DNA of 64,000 nt from Streptomyces narbonensis (GCF_014649015.1 NZ_BMSF01000001.1:744001-808000), one strand, 5' to 3'; counted from the stretch's first letter, positions 32,614 through 41,861 are shown. The notes: a model not told the origin generated them from the letters alone. A program made the numbers and translations.

Positions 32614-34812
32614 ATGGGCATCGCCATCACGCACGAACAGCGGGAGCTCGCCCGATCCGTCCGCGGCTGGCTCACCCGCGCCGTACCTCCCGAAGAGGTC
32701 CGCAAACACCTGGACGTCCCCGGCGCCGCCGCCGGCCGGCCCGCCTACTGGGACGCGGCCGTCGGGCAAGGGCTCCTCGGGCTCCACCTCCCCGAGGAGT
32801 ACGGCGGCGGGGGCGGCGGTCTCGGAGACCTCGCCGTCGTCGTGGAGGAGGCCGCCAGGGCGCTGCTGCCCGGGCCGTACCTGCCCTCCGTCCTCGCCGC
32901 CGAGGTCCTCCACCGCGCAGGCCGGCAGGACCTGGCCGCCTCGATCGCGAGCGGGGAGCGGATCGCGGCCGTCGCCCTCGGCGGCACCGGCAGCCTCACC
33001 GCCGTCCGCACCGCGAGCGGCTGGCTCCTCGACGGCACCTCACCCCCCGTCCTCGGCGGCGGCCAGGCCGGGCTCGTGATCCTCCGGGCCGCCACCGCCG
33101 ACGGCTCCGTCCGGCTCGCCGTCGACGTCACGGACACCGAAGGACTCGCCGTCCGGGCCCACGAGAGCGCCGACCCGACCCGGCCCACCGGCGAGATCAC
33201 CGCCCGCGCCGCCCCCGTGCCCGCCGCGCGCGAACTCGCCCTCGACACCTCCCTCGTACACGACCTCGCCGCCGTCCTCCTCGCCGCCGACGCCTGCGGC
33301 ACCGCCGCCCGCGCCGTCGAGACCGCCGCCGAACACGCCCGCACCCGCGAGCAGTTCGGCCGGCCCATCGGACAGTTCCAAGGCGTCAAACACCTCTGCG
33401 CCGACATGCTCGTCCGGCTCGAACAGGCCCGCGCCCTCACCTGGGACGCCGCCCGCGCCGGAGAGGACGCCGCCCGAGCCGGAGGCGACGAGGACGACGC
33501 CCGCTCCCTCACCGCCGCGCTCGCCGCCGCCACCGCCCTCGACGCCGCCTACACCTGCGCCAAGGACTGCATCCAGATCCTCGGAGGCATCGGCTTCACC
33601 TGGGAGCACGACGCCCACCTCCTGCTCCGCCGCGCCGTCGTCGCCCGCCAGCTCCTCGGCACCGGCGACCACCACCGCCTCGCTGCCCTGCGGCACGCCG
33701 CCGACGGCGTCCGACGCGGCCTCCGCCTCGACCTGCCGCCCGAGGCCGACGCCTACCGGAGCGCGGCCCGCGAGGCCGTCGCCCCCGCCGTCGGGCTCGA
33801 ACCGGCCGCCGCCCGGCGCGCCCTCGCCCCCACCGGCTACGCCGCCCCGCACCTCCCGGAGCCGTACGGACTCGGCGCGGACCCGCTCCGGCAGCTCGCC
33901 GTACAGCGGGAGCTGGAGGCCGCCGGGATCACCCTGCCCGGGCTCGGGATCGGGGCCTGGGTCGTCCCCTCGCTCCTCAGCTACGGCACCCCCGAGCAGC
34001 AGGAGACGCACCTCGGTCCCACCCTGCGCGGCGACCGGCTCTGGTGCCAGCTCTTCTCCGAGCCGGGCGCCGGCTCCGACCTCGCCTCCCTCCGCACCCG
34101 CGCCGAGCGGACAGAGGACGGCCGCTGGAGGATCACCGGACAGAAGGTGTGGACGAGCGCCGCCCAGTGGGCCCACCACGGAATCCTGCTCGCCCGCACC
34201 GACCCCGCCGCCCCCAAGCACAAGGGGCTGACCTACTTCCTCGTCGACATGCGGAACACGCCCGGCATCGACATCCGGCCGCTCAAGGAGATCACCGGGG
34301 ACTCCCTCTTCAACGAGGTCTGGTTCGACGACGCGATCCTCCCCGCCGACGCCTTCGTCGGCGAGGTGAACGACGGCTGGCGGGTCGCCCGCAACACCCT
34401 CGGCAACGAACGCGTCCACATGGCCGACCAGGTCGCCTTCGACACCGGGCTCGAAGCCCTCATCGAGCGGGCCGCGCAGCACGACAGCTCCGTCCGCGCC
34501 CGCATCGGCGGCCTCGTCGCCGAGGCACACGCCCTCGCCTGCATCGGCCTGCGTACCACCCTGCTCCAGGTCTCCGGCCTCGAACCCGGCGCGGGCGCCA
34601 GCGTCCGCAAGCTCGTCCAGACCCTCCACCAGCAGAAGGTCGCCGAACTCACCCTCGAACTCCTGGGCCCCGAGGGCGCCCTGCGCGAGGGACCCGGCGA
34701 ACGGGCGCTGCACGGAATGCTCATGTCCCGCTGCCTCACCATCGCGGGCGGCACCACGCAAGTACAGCTCAATGTCGTCGCCGAGCGCCTGCTCGGCCTG
34801 CCGAGAGACTGA
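32614..34812 (+). CDS. Fused double acyl-CoA dehydrogenase (FadE34-like)
   Basis: 732 residues, about twice a normal acyl-CoA dehydrogenase. Both halves have the fold: the N-terminal half ends in FGRPIGQFQGVKHLCADM and QILGGIGFTWEHDAHLL, and the C-terminal half begins near 385 with LGIGAWVVPSLLSYGTPEQ and carries the FAD/substrate motif LFSEPGAGSDLAS, QKVWTSAAQWA and ITGDSLFNEVWFDD. Such fusions mimic the alpha2beta2 enzymes that dehydrogenate sterol side-chain CoA esters (for example mycobacterial FadE34). The start lacks a ribosome site and lies just after a -10-like element, suggesting a leaderless transcript. It is followed 12 bases later by the SCP-X-like thiolase gene. Confidence 0.87.
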   Translation: MGIAITHEQRELARSVRGWLTRAVPPEEVRKHLDVPGAAAGRPAYWDAAVGQGLLGLHLPEEYGGGGGGLGDLAVVVEEAARALLPGPYLPSVLAAEVLHRAGRQDLAASIASGERIAAVALGGTGSLTAVRTASGWLLDGTSPPVLGGGQAGLVILRAATADGSVRLAVDVTDTEGLAVRAHESADPTRPTGEITARAAPVPAARELALDTSLVHDLAAVLLAADACGTAARAVETAAEHARTREQFGRPIGQFQGVKHLCADMLVRLEQARALTWDAARAGEDAARAGGDEDDARSLTAALAAATALDAAYTCAKDCIQILGGIGFTWEHDAHLLLRRAVVARQLLGTGDHHRLAALRHAADGVRRGLRLDLPPEADAYRSAAREAVAPAVGLEPAAARRALAPTGYAAPHLPEPYGLGADPLRQLAVQRELEAAGITLPGLGIGAWVVPSLLSYGTPEQQETHLGPTLRGDRLWCQLFSEPGAGSDLASLRTRAERTEDGRWRITGQKVWTSAAQWAHHGILLARTDPAAPKHKGLTYFLVDMRNTPGIDIRPLKEITGDSLFNEVWFDDAILPADAFVGEVNDGWRVARNTLGNERVHMADQVAFDTGLEALIERAAQHDSSVRARIGGLVAEAHALACIGLRTTLLQVSGLEPGAGASVRKLVQTLHQQKVAELTLELLGPEGALREGPGERALHGMLMSRCLTIAGGTTQVQLNVVAERLLGLPRD

Positions 34813-34824
34813 GGGGGACCCGCG

Positions 34825-36033
34825 ATGACCACCAAGGCATACGTCGTCGGCGTCGGGATGACGAAGTTCGAGAAGCCGGAGACCCGGGACTGGCAGTACT
34901 GGGACATGGCGAAGGAGGCGGGCACCGCCGCCCTCGCCGACGCCGGCATCCCGTACGAGACCGTGGAACAGGCGGCCGTCGGCTACTGCTTCCAGGCCTC
35001 CACCGCCGGCCAGCGGGCCGTGTACGAACTGGGGCTGACCGGCATCCCCGTCTACAACCTCAACAACAACTGCGCGACCGGCTCCACCGCCCTCATGACC
35101 GCCCGGCAGTTCGTCGAGGGCGGCATCGCCGACTGCGTCCTCGCCCTCGGCTTCGAGAAGATGACGCGCGGGGCCCTGGGGGGCGGCTCCGGCTCCGGCG
35201 ACTTCGCGACCTCTCCCGTCGCCCGGCACTACGGCATCATGGCCGCCGCCCACGGCTTCGAGATGTCCCCGCCCACCGCGCAGATCTTCGGCAACGCGGC
35301 CCGCGAGCACATGGAGCGGTACGGGACGACCGAGGTGCAGCTCGCGGCCGTCGGCGCCAAGAACCACCAGCACTCGGCCGCCAACCCCAACGCGCAGTTC
35401 CAGGACGTCTACACGGTCGACGAGATCCTCGCCGCCAGGACCGTCCACCAGCCGCTCACCAAGCTCCAGTGCTCGCCCACCTCCGACGGCGCGGCGGCGG
35501 CCGTCGTCGTCTCCGAGCGGTTCGTCGAGGAACACGGGCTGCGCGGGAGGGCGGTGGAGATCGCCGCCCAGGCGATGACCACCGACACCGGGGAGTCCTT
35601 CGCCTCCGGCTCCTGCATCGACGCCGTCGGCCGCCCGATGTCCCGGGCCGCCGCCCGCCAGGTCTACGAGCGCTCCGGGCTCGGCATCGAGGACGTCGAC
35701 GTCATCGAGCTGCACGACTGCTTCTCGATCAACGAACTGCTCACCTACGAGGCCCTCGGCATGTGCGAGGAGGGCGCCTCCGGCAAGCTCGTCGAGTCCG
35801 GCGCCACCACGTACGGCGGCCGCTGGGTCGTGAACCCCTCCGGCGGGCTCATCTCCAAGGGCCACCCGCTGGGCGCGACCGGGCTCGCGCAGACGGCGGA
35901 GCTGGTGTGGCAGCTGCGGGGCGATGCGGGGCCGCGGCAGGTCGCCGGGGCGAGGGTCGGGCTCGCGCACAACATCGGCCTCGGCGGGGCGGCGGTGGTG
36001 ACGCTGCTGCGGAAGGCGCAGGGAAAGGCCTGA
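34825..36033 (+). CDS. Lipid-transfer protein / SCP-X-type thiolase
   Basis: 402 residues with the non-decarboxylating thiolase fold of the SCP-X (Ltp) group: [18 protein letters not shown] start, the nucleophilic Cys in [27 protein letters not shown], and the histidine in [14 protein letters not shown]. In actinobacteria these Ltp proteins act as thiolases or retro-aldolases on branched and steroid CoA esters. It is co-transcribed with the fused acyl-CoA dehydrogenase (12-bp gap). GGGGGA lies before the ATG. Whether it is an aldolase or a thiolase cannot be settled, since no DUF35 partner is beside it. Confidence 0.85.
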   Translation: MTTKAYVVGVGMTKFEKPETRDWQYWDMAKEAGTAALADAGIPYETVEQAAVGYCFQASTAGQRAVYELGLTGIPVYNLNNNCATGSTALMTARQFVEGGIADCVLALGFEKMTRGALGGGSGSGDFATSPVARHYGIMAAAHGFEMSPPTAQIFGNAAREHMERYGTTEVQLAAVGAKNHQHSAANPNAQFQDVYTVDEILAARTVHQPLTKLQCSPTSDGAAAAVVVSERFVEEHGLRGRAVEIAAQAMTTDTGESFASGSCIDAVGRPMSRAAARQVYERSGLGIEDVDVIELHDCFSINELLTYEALGMCEEGASGKLVESGATTYGGRWVVNPSGGLISKGHPLGATGLAQTAELVWQLRGDAGPRQVAGARVGLAHNIGLGGAAVVTLLRKAQGKA

Positions 36034-36170
36034 CGGAAGCCGCGGCGGAAGGCGTGACGGAGGCCGCGGGGGCGGGCGCAGGGGGCTCGGAGCCGGGGTG
36101 ACCGTGCGGCGGAGGTCGTAGGGCGGAATGCCCATGTACGGGGCCCGACAGGTCTGCGACCATCACATTC

Positions 36171-37643
36171 ATGCCGCAGACCGACTCCGCCACGAGCGAC
36201 ACCAGCACGCCCTCCACCCCCCGCACGCCCCGCCCGTGGCTGGTCGTCCTGACCGCCTGCGCCGCCCAGTTCCTGGTCGTCCTCGACGTCTCCGTCGTGA
36301 ACGTCGCACTGCCGTCCATGCGGACCGACCTCGGTCTCTCCGCGTTCGGGCTGCAGTGGGTGATCAGCGCGTACTCGATCGCCTTCGCCGGCTTCATGCT
36401 GCTCGGCGGCCGGGCCGCCGACCTCTACGGGCGGAAGGCGATATTCCTGCTCGGGCTCGGGCTCTTCACCGCCGCGTCCGTCGTCGGCGGCATCGCGCCG
36501 GAGGGCCAGTACCTGATCGGCGCCCGCGCCGTGCAGGGCCTCGGCGCCGCCCTCCTCTCGCCCGCCACGCTCACCCTCGTCACCGGGGCCGTCGAGGCCG
36601 GACCCGCGAGGACCCGGGCCATCGGCACCTGGACCGCGGTCGGCGCGGCGGGCGGCGCCGCGGGCGGCTTCGTCGGCGGGCTCCTTGTCGACCTGCTGTC
36701 CTGGCGCTGGGTCCTCCTCATCAACGTCCCCATCGGCGTCCTCGTCCTCGCCGCCGCCGCGCTCTGGCTCCGCGAGGGCCGCACCGGCACCGGCAACCGC
36801 CACCTCGACCTGCCGGGCGCCGTGCTCGTCACCGGCGGGCTCGCCACCCTCGCGTACGGCATCGTCCAGACCGAGGAGGCGGGCTGGACCGACCCGGCCA
36901 CCCTGCTCACGCTCCTCGGCGGCCTCGTCCTCCTCGCGGTCTTCGTCGCCGTCGAGGCGCGCACGGCGGCCCCGCTGATGCCGCTGAAGATCTTCCGCAT
37001 CCGAGCCGTGTCGGGGGCCAACGTGGCGATCCTGCTGTGCGGTTCGAGCTCCTTCGGCATGTGGTACTTCATGACGGTCTACGCGCAGAACGTCCTCGGC
37101 TACACCCCGATCCAGGCCGGCCTCGCGCTCGTCCCCAGCTCCCTCAGCGTCATCCTGGGCTCCAAGCTGGCCCCGCGCCTCATGCCGGCCCTCGGCGCCC
37201 GGAACGTCGCCGTGGCGGGCGCGCTCATCGGGGCGGCGGGCTTCGCCTGGCAGTCGACGCTGACGGTCGACGGCACCTTCCTCGGGACGATCCTCGGCCC
37301 CGGCGTCGTGATGATGGTGGGCCTCGGCCTGGCCACCACCCCGCTGGCGACGCTCGCCACCTCCCACGCGGGCCCGGGGGACGCGGGCCTCGTCTCCGGC
37401 CTGGTCAACACCTCCCGCACGATGGGCGGCGCCCTCGGCCTCTCGGTCCTCTCCACGGTCGCGGCGGCGGGTGCCCTGTCGGCCCCCGTCTCGTTCTCCG
37501 ACTACTCCGTGATCGGCACCCCGGACTCGTCGTACCTGGTCCCGGGTTACGCCATGGCCTTCCGCGTCTCGGCGGGGATCCTCGTGGCGGCGTCGGTCCT
37601 GATGCTGGCCTGGCTCCCGAAGGGGACGAAGCGCACCGGGTGA
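36171..37643 (+). CDS. MFS transporter, DHA2 (EmrB/QacA) family
   Basis: 490 residues with about 14 hydrophobic segments. Family motifs are DVSVVNVALPSM in helix 1, the loop 2-3 motif GGRAADLYGRKAIF and the motif C-like GAAGGAAGGFVGGLL in helix 5. It should export drugs or metabolites by proton antiport. The substrate is unknown. Start at the ATG after ATCACATTC; a cytoplasmic Thr/Ser/Pro-rich stretch of about 20 residues precedes the first helix. It ends 10 bases before the next gene. Confidence 0.87.
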   Translation: MPQTDSATSDTSTPSTPRTPRPWLVVLTACAAQFLVVLDVSVVNVALPSMRTDLGLSAFGLQWVISAYSIAFAGFMLLGGRAADLYGRKAIFLLGLGLFTAASVVGGIAPEGQYLIGARAVQGLGAALLSPATLTLVTGAVEAGPARTRAIGTWTAVGAAGGAAGGFVGGLLVDLLSWRWVLLINVPIGVLVLAAAALWLREGRTGTGNRHLDLPGAVLVTGGLATLAYGIVQTEEAGWTDPATLLTLLGGLVLLAVFVAVEARTAAPLMPLKIFRIRAVSGANVAILLCGSSSFGMWYFMTVYAQNVLGYTPIQAGLALVPSSLSVILGSKLAPRLMPALGARNVAVAGALIGAAGFAWQSTLTVDGTFLGTILGPGVVMMVGLGLATTPLATLATSHAGPGDAGLVSGLVNTSRTMGGALGLSVLSTVAAAGALSAPVSFSDYSVIGTPDSSYLVPGYAMAFRVSAGILVAASVLMLAWLPKGTKRTG

Positions 37644-37653
37644 CAATGCCCGA

Positions 37654-38991
37654 GTGATATCGATCAAGAAGAAGAGCCGGCGCCGGAACCGGAGCGGAAA
37701 CCGGAGCCGGAACCAGAACAAGTTCAGAACGGCCGTGACCGCCCTCGCCGTCGGCGCGGCTCTGACGGTCGCTCCGTCGGCCTCGGCGGATCCGGTCCTG
37801 GCCGTGACCACCGGCGCCCTGTTCAACGAGCCGAACAGCACCGACGCCGCCGCGCGGGGACGGATCCTCTTCCACCTGGGGGACCTCGTCGACGGCACGG
37901 AGGCGGGATCGTCCATCCGGATCTCCCTCTACCTCTTCCAGTCGGTCTACCTGGCGAACAAGCTCGGCGACGCCCACGAGCGGGGCGTCACCGTCCAGGT
38001 CGTCGTCGACGCCGACAGCCGGTCCACGGGGCTCGACACCCTGAAGACCCGGCTCGCGGACCCGGCCGGCAGCCCCGACTCCTGGGTGCGGACCTGCAAG
38101 CCGGAGGAGGCCTGCCTGGCCCTGGACCCGGGCACCACGGAGGCCGACCCGAACGGCACCTACGACAACGTCAACCACAACAAGTTCTTCCTCTTCTCCC
38201 GTACCAAGGGCAAGGGCGACATCGCGGTCGACGACGTGGTGGTGCAGTCCTCCGGGAACCTCACGAGCCAGGACACCGACGACTGGTGGAACGACGCGCT
38301 GACGGTCGTCGGCAACCCGGCCCTGTCCGCCGCGTACGGGCAGTACTTCGCCGATCTGGCCGCGGCCGCCGCCGGGCAGAAGCCGCAGGTCGCCGACTAC
38401 GCGCACGACACCCAGGCGGGCAAGGCGAAGGTCTACTTCTTCCCGAGGTCCGGCACCGACACGATCGTCAACATCCTCGGGACGGTGGCGCCGGTCGGCA
38501 CCCCGGACTCCTGCGGCGGCAACTCCACGGGCTTCGGCACGACCGACGGCCGTACGAAGATCCGCATCGCCCAGGGCCACACCACCCGCACCGACGTCGC
38601 CCGGAAGCTGTGGGAACTCGCCAACGCGGGCTGCGACATCGGGATCGTCTACCGGTCCCTCGACAACTGGACCACCGACGACAAGCCCATGGGCCAGGTC
38701 GCCAACTGGCTGACCAGGCCGGTGACGGGCAAGGGCCGCATCACCCTGCACCAGCTGGACAACGACAAGCGCGGCGGCTCCGACTCCCACACCAAGTACC
38801 TGCTGATCGAGGGCACGTACTACGGGGGCGTGAACAAGAAGATCGTCTTCACCGGCAGCCACACCTACACGACGACGGCGCTCCGGTACAACGACGAGAC
38901 GCTGCTCAAGTACGAGGACGCGACGGTCTTCGACGCGTACGTGAGGAACTTCGAGGCCCAGCGGACGGCGGCCCGGACCGAGGGCCTGTAG
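37654..38991 (+). CDS. Secreted phospholipase D-like protein
   Basis: 445 residues. A basic N-terminus (KKKSRRRNRSGNRSR) and hydrophobic AVTALAVGAALTVAPSASA form a signal peptide. Two HxK half-sites are present, HNKFFLFS and HTKYLLIEG, which pair to make the PLD catalytic centre, each followed by a segment like VQSSGNLT and FTGSHTYT with the conserved Ser/Asn/Gly. The strict HKD Asp spacing is loose. Extracellular phosphodiesterase on lipids or nucleic acid is the likely activity. GTG start with weak ribosome site; the upstream MFS gene ends 10 bases before. Confidence 0.8.
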   Translation: MISIKKKSRRRNRSGNRSRNQNKFRTAVTALAVGAALTVAPSASADPVLAVTTGALFNEPNSTDAAARGRILFHLGDLVDGTEAGSSIRISLYLFQSVYLANKLGDAHERGVTVQVVVDADSRSTGLDTLKTRLADPAGSPDSWVRTCKPEEACLALDPGTTEADPNGTYDNVNHNKFFLFSRTKGKGDIAVDDVVVQSSGNLTSQDTDDWWNDALTVVGNPALSAAYGQYFADLAAAAAGQKPQVADYAHDTQAGKAKVYFFPRSGTDTIVNILGTVAPVGTPDSCGGNSTGFGTTDGRTKIRIAQGHTTRTDVARKLWELANAGCDIGIVYRSLDNWTTDDKPMGQVANWLTRPVTGKGRITLHQLDNDKRGGSDSHTKYLLIEGTYYGGVNKKIVFTGSHTYTTTALRYNDETLLKYEDATVFDAYVRNFEAQRTAARTEGL

Positions 38992-39010
38992 TCGTGGACG
39001 CCGGCGGGTC

Positions 39011-39652
39011 CTACAGCCACCCCTGCTGACGTGCCGCCCGCACCGCCTCCATGCGGTTGCGGGTGGACGTCTTGCCGATCGCCGAGGACAGGTAGTTGCG
39101 GACGGTGGACTCGGAGAGGTGGAGCCGGGCCGCGATGTCCGCGATCGTCGCCCCGTCCACCGAGGCGGCGAGGGCCTCCCGCTCCCGGCCCGTCAGCGGG
39201 TTCGGCCCCGCGCCGAGGGCGGCGGTCGCGAGGGCCGGGTCGATGACCGTCTCGCCCCGGAGGACCCGGCGGACCGCCTCGGCCAGCTCCTCCACGGGCC
39301 CGTCCTTCACCAGGAACCCGGCCGCACCGGCCTCCATCGCCCGGCGCAGATAGCCGGGGCGGCCGAAGGTCGTGAGGATCAGGACCCGGCAGTCCGGCAC
39401 CTCGTCGCGAAGCTCGGCCGCGGCGTCGAGCCCGCTGCGCCCGGGCAGTTCGATGTCGAGGAGCGCCACGTCGGGCCGCGAGAGCAGCGCGGCGTCGACG
39501 ATCTCGTCGCCCCGCCCCACCTGCGCGACGACCTCGATGTCCGGCTCCATCCCGAGCAGCAGGGCCAGCGCACCGCGCGTCATCCCCTGGTCCTCGGCGA
39601 GGAGGACGCGGACGGACTTCGCGGGGCGGTGGTCCTGCGGCATCTCGGTCAT
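39011..39652 (-). CDS. LuxR/NarL-family response regulator
   Basis: 213 residues. Receiver domain: acidic pocket LLAEDQGMT, phosphoacceptor Asp in DVALLDIELPGRSG, and Lys in FLVKDGPVE. The C-terminal LuxR HTH reads LTGREREALAASVDGATIADIAARLHLSESTVRNYLSSAIGKT. It resembles DesR-like regulators. No intact sensor kinase is adjacent; a C-terminal kinase remnant occurs at 40395-40600, beyond the HIT-like gene. Confidence 0.9.
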   Translation of the reverse strand: MTEMPQDHRPAKSVRVLLAEDQGMTRGALALLLGMEPDIEVVAQVGRGDEIVDAALLSRPDVALLDIELPGRSGLDAAAELRDEVPDCRVLILTTFGRPGYLRRAMEAGAAGFLVKDGPVEELAEAVRRVLRGETVIDPALATAALGAGPNPLTGREREALAASVDGATIADIAARLHLSESTVRNYLSSAIGKTSTRNRMEAVRAARQQGWL

Positions 39653-39754
39653 GAGAAACAGCGTAGGTCCGCCGGCTTCCCGCCGCCGTGCTCCGGCGGA
39701 TCAGGCGCGCACCGGCCGACGCCGGATTCGGGAGTGCGGCGGACCCTCGGCGGA

Positions 39755-40385
39755 TCAGGCGTGCTGCGGTTCCCCGTCGGCGGCCGACCGCCGGCCTCCG
39801 TAGGAGGCGACCAGCGCGTCCGCCACGATCGCCGCGTCCGCCTCCGCCACGTCCTCCGGGTACTCCGGCAGGAGGTCGTCCCAGACGACCATCCACGACC
39901 CGTACATCTGGGCCTGCCCCTCGGGGCGGGCGAAGAACCAGATGTGCAGATGGGCGCCGCCGTCTCCGATGCGGTAGACGTGGGCCCGTGAGATGTGCGG
40001 CAGGGCCTGCACATGGCGGGCGATGTGGGTGCTGAGCACGCCCAGTTCGGCGGCCAGTTCGTCCGGCAGGTCCGCCAGGTCGTGGTGGTCGAGCGGATGC
40101 AGCATCAGCACCAGGGGCACGCCGACCTTCGCGATCCGGGTGAGCCGCCAGCGCTCGTTGAACCAGATCCCCTCGTCCCGGCCGCGGCAGGAGTCGCAGT
40201 CCGAGGGGTCCTCGCCGTGCCGAGGAGGCTCGGGCAGCACCGGCGGGGCGCAGCGGCGCGACGCGCAGGCCGTCCGGCTCGAAGGGGCTGATGTCCCACC
40301 CCGTCATACGGGCCAGCGGGAGCCGCCGTTCGCCGTCCGCGGCGGTGGTGGCGTGGTCGTAGAACTCGTCAGGTCGCAGTGCCAT
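39755..40385 (-). pseudogene. HIT-like protein gene with a frameshift
   Basis: The gene starts at ATG 40385 as MALRPDEFYDHATTAADGER, runs to DGLRVAPLRP, then must change frame to continue VLPEPPRHGEDPSDCDSCRG. Dropping one base of the GGGG run at 40245-40248 joins the two frames into one protein of about 209 residues. The second half holds the histidine-triad-like HLHIWFF and a CDSCRGRDEG cysteine pair, so it is a HIT or GalT-like hydrolase of unknown substrate. A GTG near 40240 could in principle start a shorter product. Either a real mutation or a sequencing error in a homopolymer. Confidence 0.68.
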
Positions 40386-40394
40386 GACGGAAGG

Positions 40395-40600
40395 CTACTG
40401 GTGTTCGAGCGAGGGGGGTTGGGCGGGAAGTTCGGTGGGGAGTTCCGCCGTGATCCGGAATCCGCCTCGTGGTGCCGGGCCCGAGGTCAGGGTGCCGCCC
40501 GCCGCGGCCAAGCGTTCGCTCAGGCCCCGCAGGCCGCTGCCCGGTGTGCCGGGCGTCGGGCCGCGGCCGTCGCCTTGGAGGCGGCCTCGAAGGCGACCGC
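40395..40600 (-). pseudogene. C-terminal remnant of a sensor histidine kinase
   Basis: Read leftward, one frame gives GDGRGPTPGTPGSGLRGLSERL, then AAAGGTLTSGPAPRGGFRIT and AELPTELPAQPPSLEHQ with a stop at 40397-40395. That is the G2 box and final strands of the HATPase domain in NarL-type kinases (GLRGLxERLAAAGGTL). The N-box, dimerisation and membrane domains are absent: upstream sequence runs into the MaoC promoter. It ends 10 bases before the HIT-like gene, and the orphan response regulator at 39011 is its likely former partner. Confidence 0.62.
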
Positions 40601-40711
40601 GGGTTCGTTCGTCATGCCGACGACGCTACGGATCCGGGCACCCGGGGCGGCAGGCGTGAACGTACGGACCTGTCGGTGACAAATGTCCTGGGTGCCGCCC
40701 CTGACCTCTTT

Positions 40712-40726
40712 CTGACGTACCGTCAG
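40712..40726. promoter_or_regulatory. 15-bp CTGACG palindrome upstream of the MaoC operon
   Basis: CTGACGTACCGTCAG with perfect 6-base arms around TAC. It lies 63 bases upstream of the KstR-type box. Confidence 0.62.
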
Positions 40727-40789
40727 AGAGGCGGTGCCGGGAGGGTTCCCAACTTCTAGCGCCTCAGCTATACATGGGATCCACCGACC

Positions 40790-40803
40790 TGGAACGCGTT
40801 CTA
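40790..40803. promoter_or_regulatory. Perfect KstR-type box upstream of the MaoC operon
   Basis: TGGAACGCGTTCTA fits TnnAACnnGTTnnA exactly, with the symmetric core GAACGCGTTC. It is 126 bases before the MaoC start. Confidence 0.7.
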
Positions 40804-40929
40804 GAACGGCCGCGTCCGGGACGGTCCCGCACGGCCTCGGTGCGGCCGACGGTGCGGACGGTCGCATCGAGGTCTTTCCCCGCCACCTCGCCCACGAGGA
40901 AACACTCGCCCACGAGGAGCAGCAGCCCG

Positions 40930-41784
40930 ATGCCGATCGACCCCGCCAAGGCCGTCGCCGCCGAACCCCGCAGCGCCGAGATCTCCTGGGACCACAAGGA
41001 CGTCCAGCTCTACCACCTGGGACTCGGCGCGGGCAGGCCCGCGACCGACCCCGACGAGCTCCGCTACACCCTGGAGTCCAGGCTCCACGTCCTCCCCAGC
41101 TTCGCCACCGTCGCGGGCGCCGGCATGGGCGTCGTCGGCGGGCTCTCCGCCCCCGGCATCGACATCGACCTCGCCGCCGTCCTGCACGGCGGCCAGTCGG
41201 TCACGCTCCACCGGCCCGTCCCCGTCAGCGGCCGCGCCGTCTCCACCTCCCGCGTCGCCGCCGTCTACGACAAGGGCAAGGCCGCCGTCCTCGTCCTGCG
41301 CAGCGAGGCCGCCGACGCCGACGGACCGCTCTGGACCAGCGACGCCCAGATCTTCGTCCGCGGCGAGGGTGGCTGGGGCGGCGACCGCGGTCCCTCCGAG
41401 CGGCTCGCGCTCCCGGAGCGGCAGCCGGACGCCACCGCCGAGCGCCCGATCCGCGAGGAACAGGCCCTGCTCTACCGGCTCTCCGGGGACTGGAACCCGC
41501 TCCACGCCGACCCCGAGTTCGCCAAGCTCGCCGGCTTCGACCGGCCGATCCTGCACGGGCTCTGCTCGTACGGCATGACTCTCAAGGCCGTCGTCGACAC
41601 CCTCCTCGACGGGGACGTCACCCGGGTCCGCTCGTACCGCACGCGCTTCGCCGGGATCGTCTTCCCCGGCGAGACCCTGCGCCTGCGGATGTGGGCGGCC
41701 GAGGGCCGCGTCCAGGTGGCGGTCACCGCCGTGGAGCGCGACGACGCCCCCGTACTCGCCGACACCGTCGTCGAGCACTCCTGA
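40930..41784 (+). CDS. MaoC-type (R)-enoyl-CoA hydratase
   Basis: 284 residues: two hot-dog domains. The C-terminal one carries the hydratase-2 motif SGDWNPLHADPEFAKLAG, with Asp and His catalytic residues, then FDRPILHGLCSYG. The N-terminal half (WDHKDVQLYHLGLGAG, ESRLHVLPSFATV) is the inactive partner domain, as in 17-beta-HSD4-type hydratases. It hydrates trans-2-enoyl-CoA intermediates; a sterol side-chain substrate is inferred. A GAGGAGCAG site precedes the ATG. It is first in an operon with an alcohol dehydrogenase and an SDR. Confidence 0.86.
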   Translation: MPIDPAKAVAAEPRSAEISWDHKDVQLYHLGLGAGRPATDPDELRYTLESRLHVLPSFATVAGAGMGVVGGLSAPGIDIDLAAVLHGGQSVTLHRPVPVSGRAVSTSRVAAVYDKGKAAVLVLRSEAADADGPLWTSDAQIFVRGEGGWGGDRGPSERLALPERQPDATAERPIREEQALLYRLSGDWNPLHADPEFAKLAGFDRPILHGLCSYGMTLKAVVDTLLDGDVTRVRSYRTRFAGIVFPGETLRLRMWAAEGRVQVAVTAVERDDAPVLADTVVEHS

Positions 41785-41789
41785 TCCGC

Positions 41790-41849
41790 AGATCCGTACC
41801 GAGTAGATCCGTACCGAGCAGATCCGCACCGAGTAGATCCGTACCGATT
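41790..41849. repeat. Four tandem 15-bp repeats between MaoC and ADH genes
   Basis: Units AGATCCGTACCGAGT, AGATCCGTACCGAGC, AGATCCGCACCGAGT and AGATCCGTACCGATT lie head to tail. They fill nearly all of the 77-bp space between the MaoC stop and the ADH start. Confidence 0.85.
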
Positions 41850-41861
41850 GGAGCCGCACCC

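Larger units (their letters stand above)
40601..40929. other. Regulatory region of the MaoC operon
   Basis: No credible gene is seen here. It carries the CTGACG palindrome at 40712, the KstR-type box at 40790, a possible -10 TACATG-like element at about 40772 and an A/T-richer stretch (CAACTTCTAG) near 40750. A GGAGCAG ribosome site lies just before the MaoC ATG at 40930, so the transcript has a leader of roughly 120 bases. Confidence 0.5.

Noticed and set aside
33040..36135. 1031-residue open frame on the opposite strand of the acyl-CoA dehydrogenase/Ltp genes
   Set aside because: Long antisense frames are expected in DNA with extreme third-position GC. The translation is Gly/Val/Asp/Glu low complexity with no family motif.
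36034..36170. Terminator between the Ltp and MFS genes
   Set aside because: Only weak repeats (GACGGAGGCCGCGG-type) are seen; no convincing stem-loop, so no terminator is listed and readthrough is possible.
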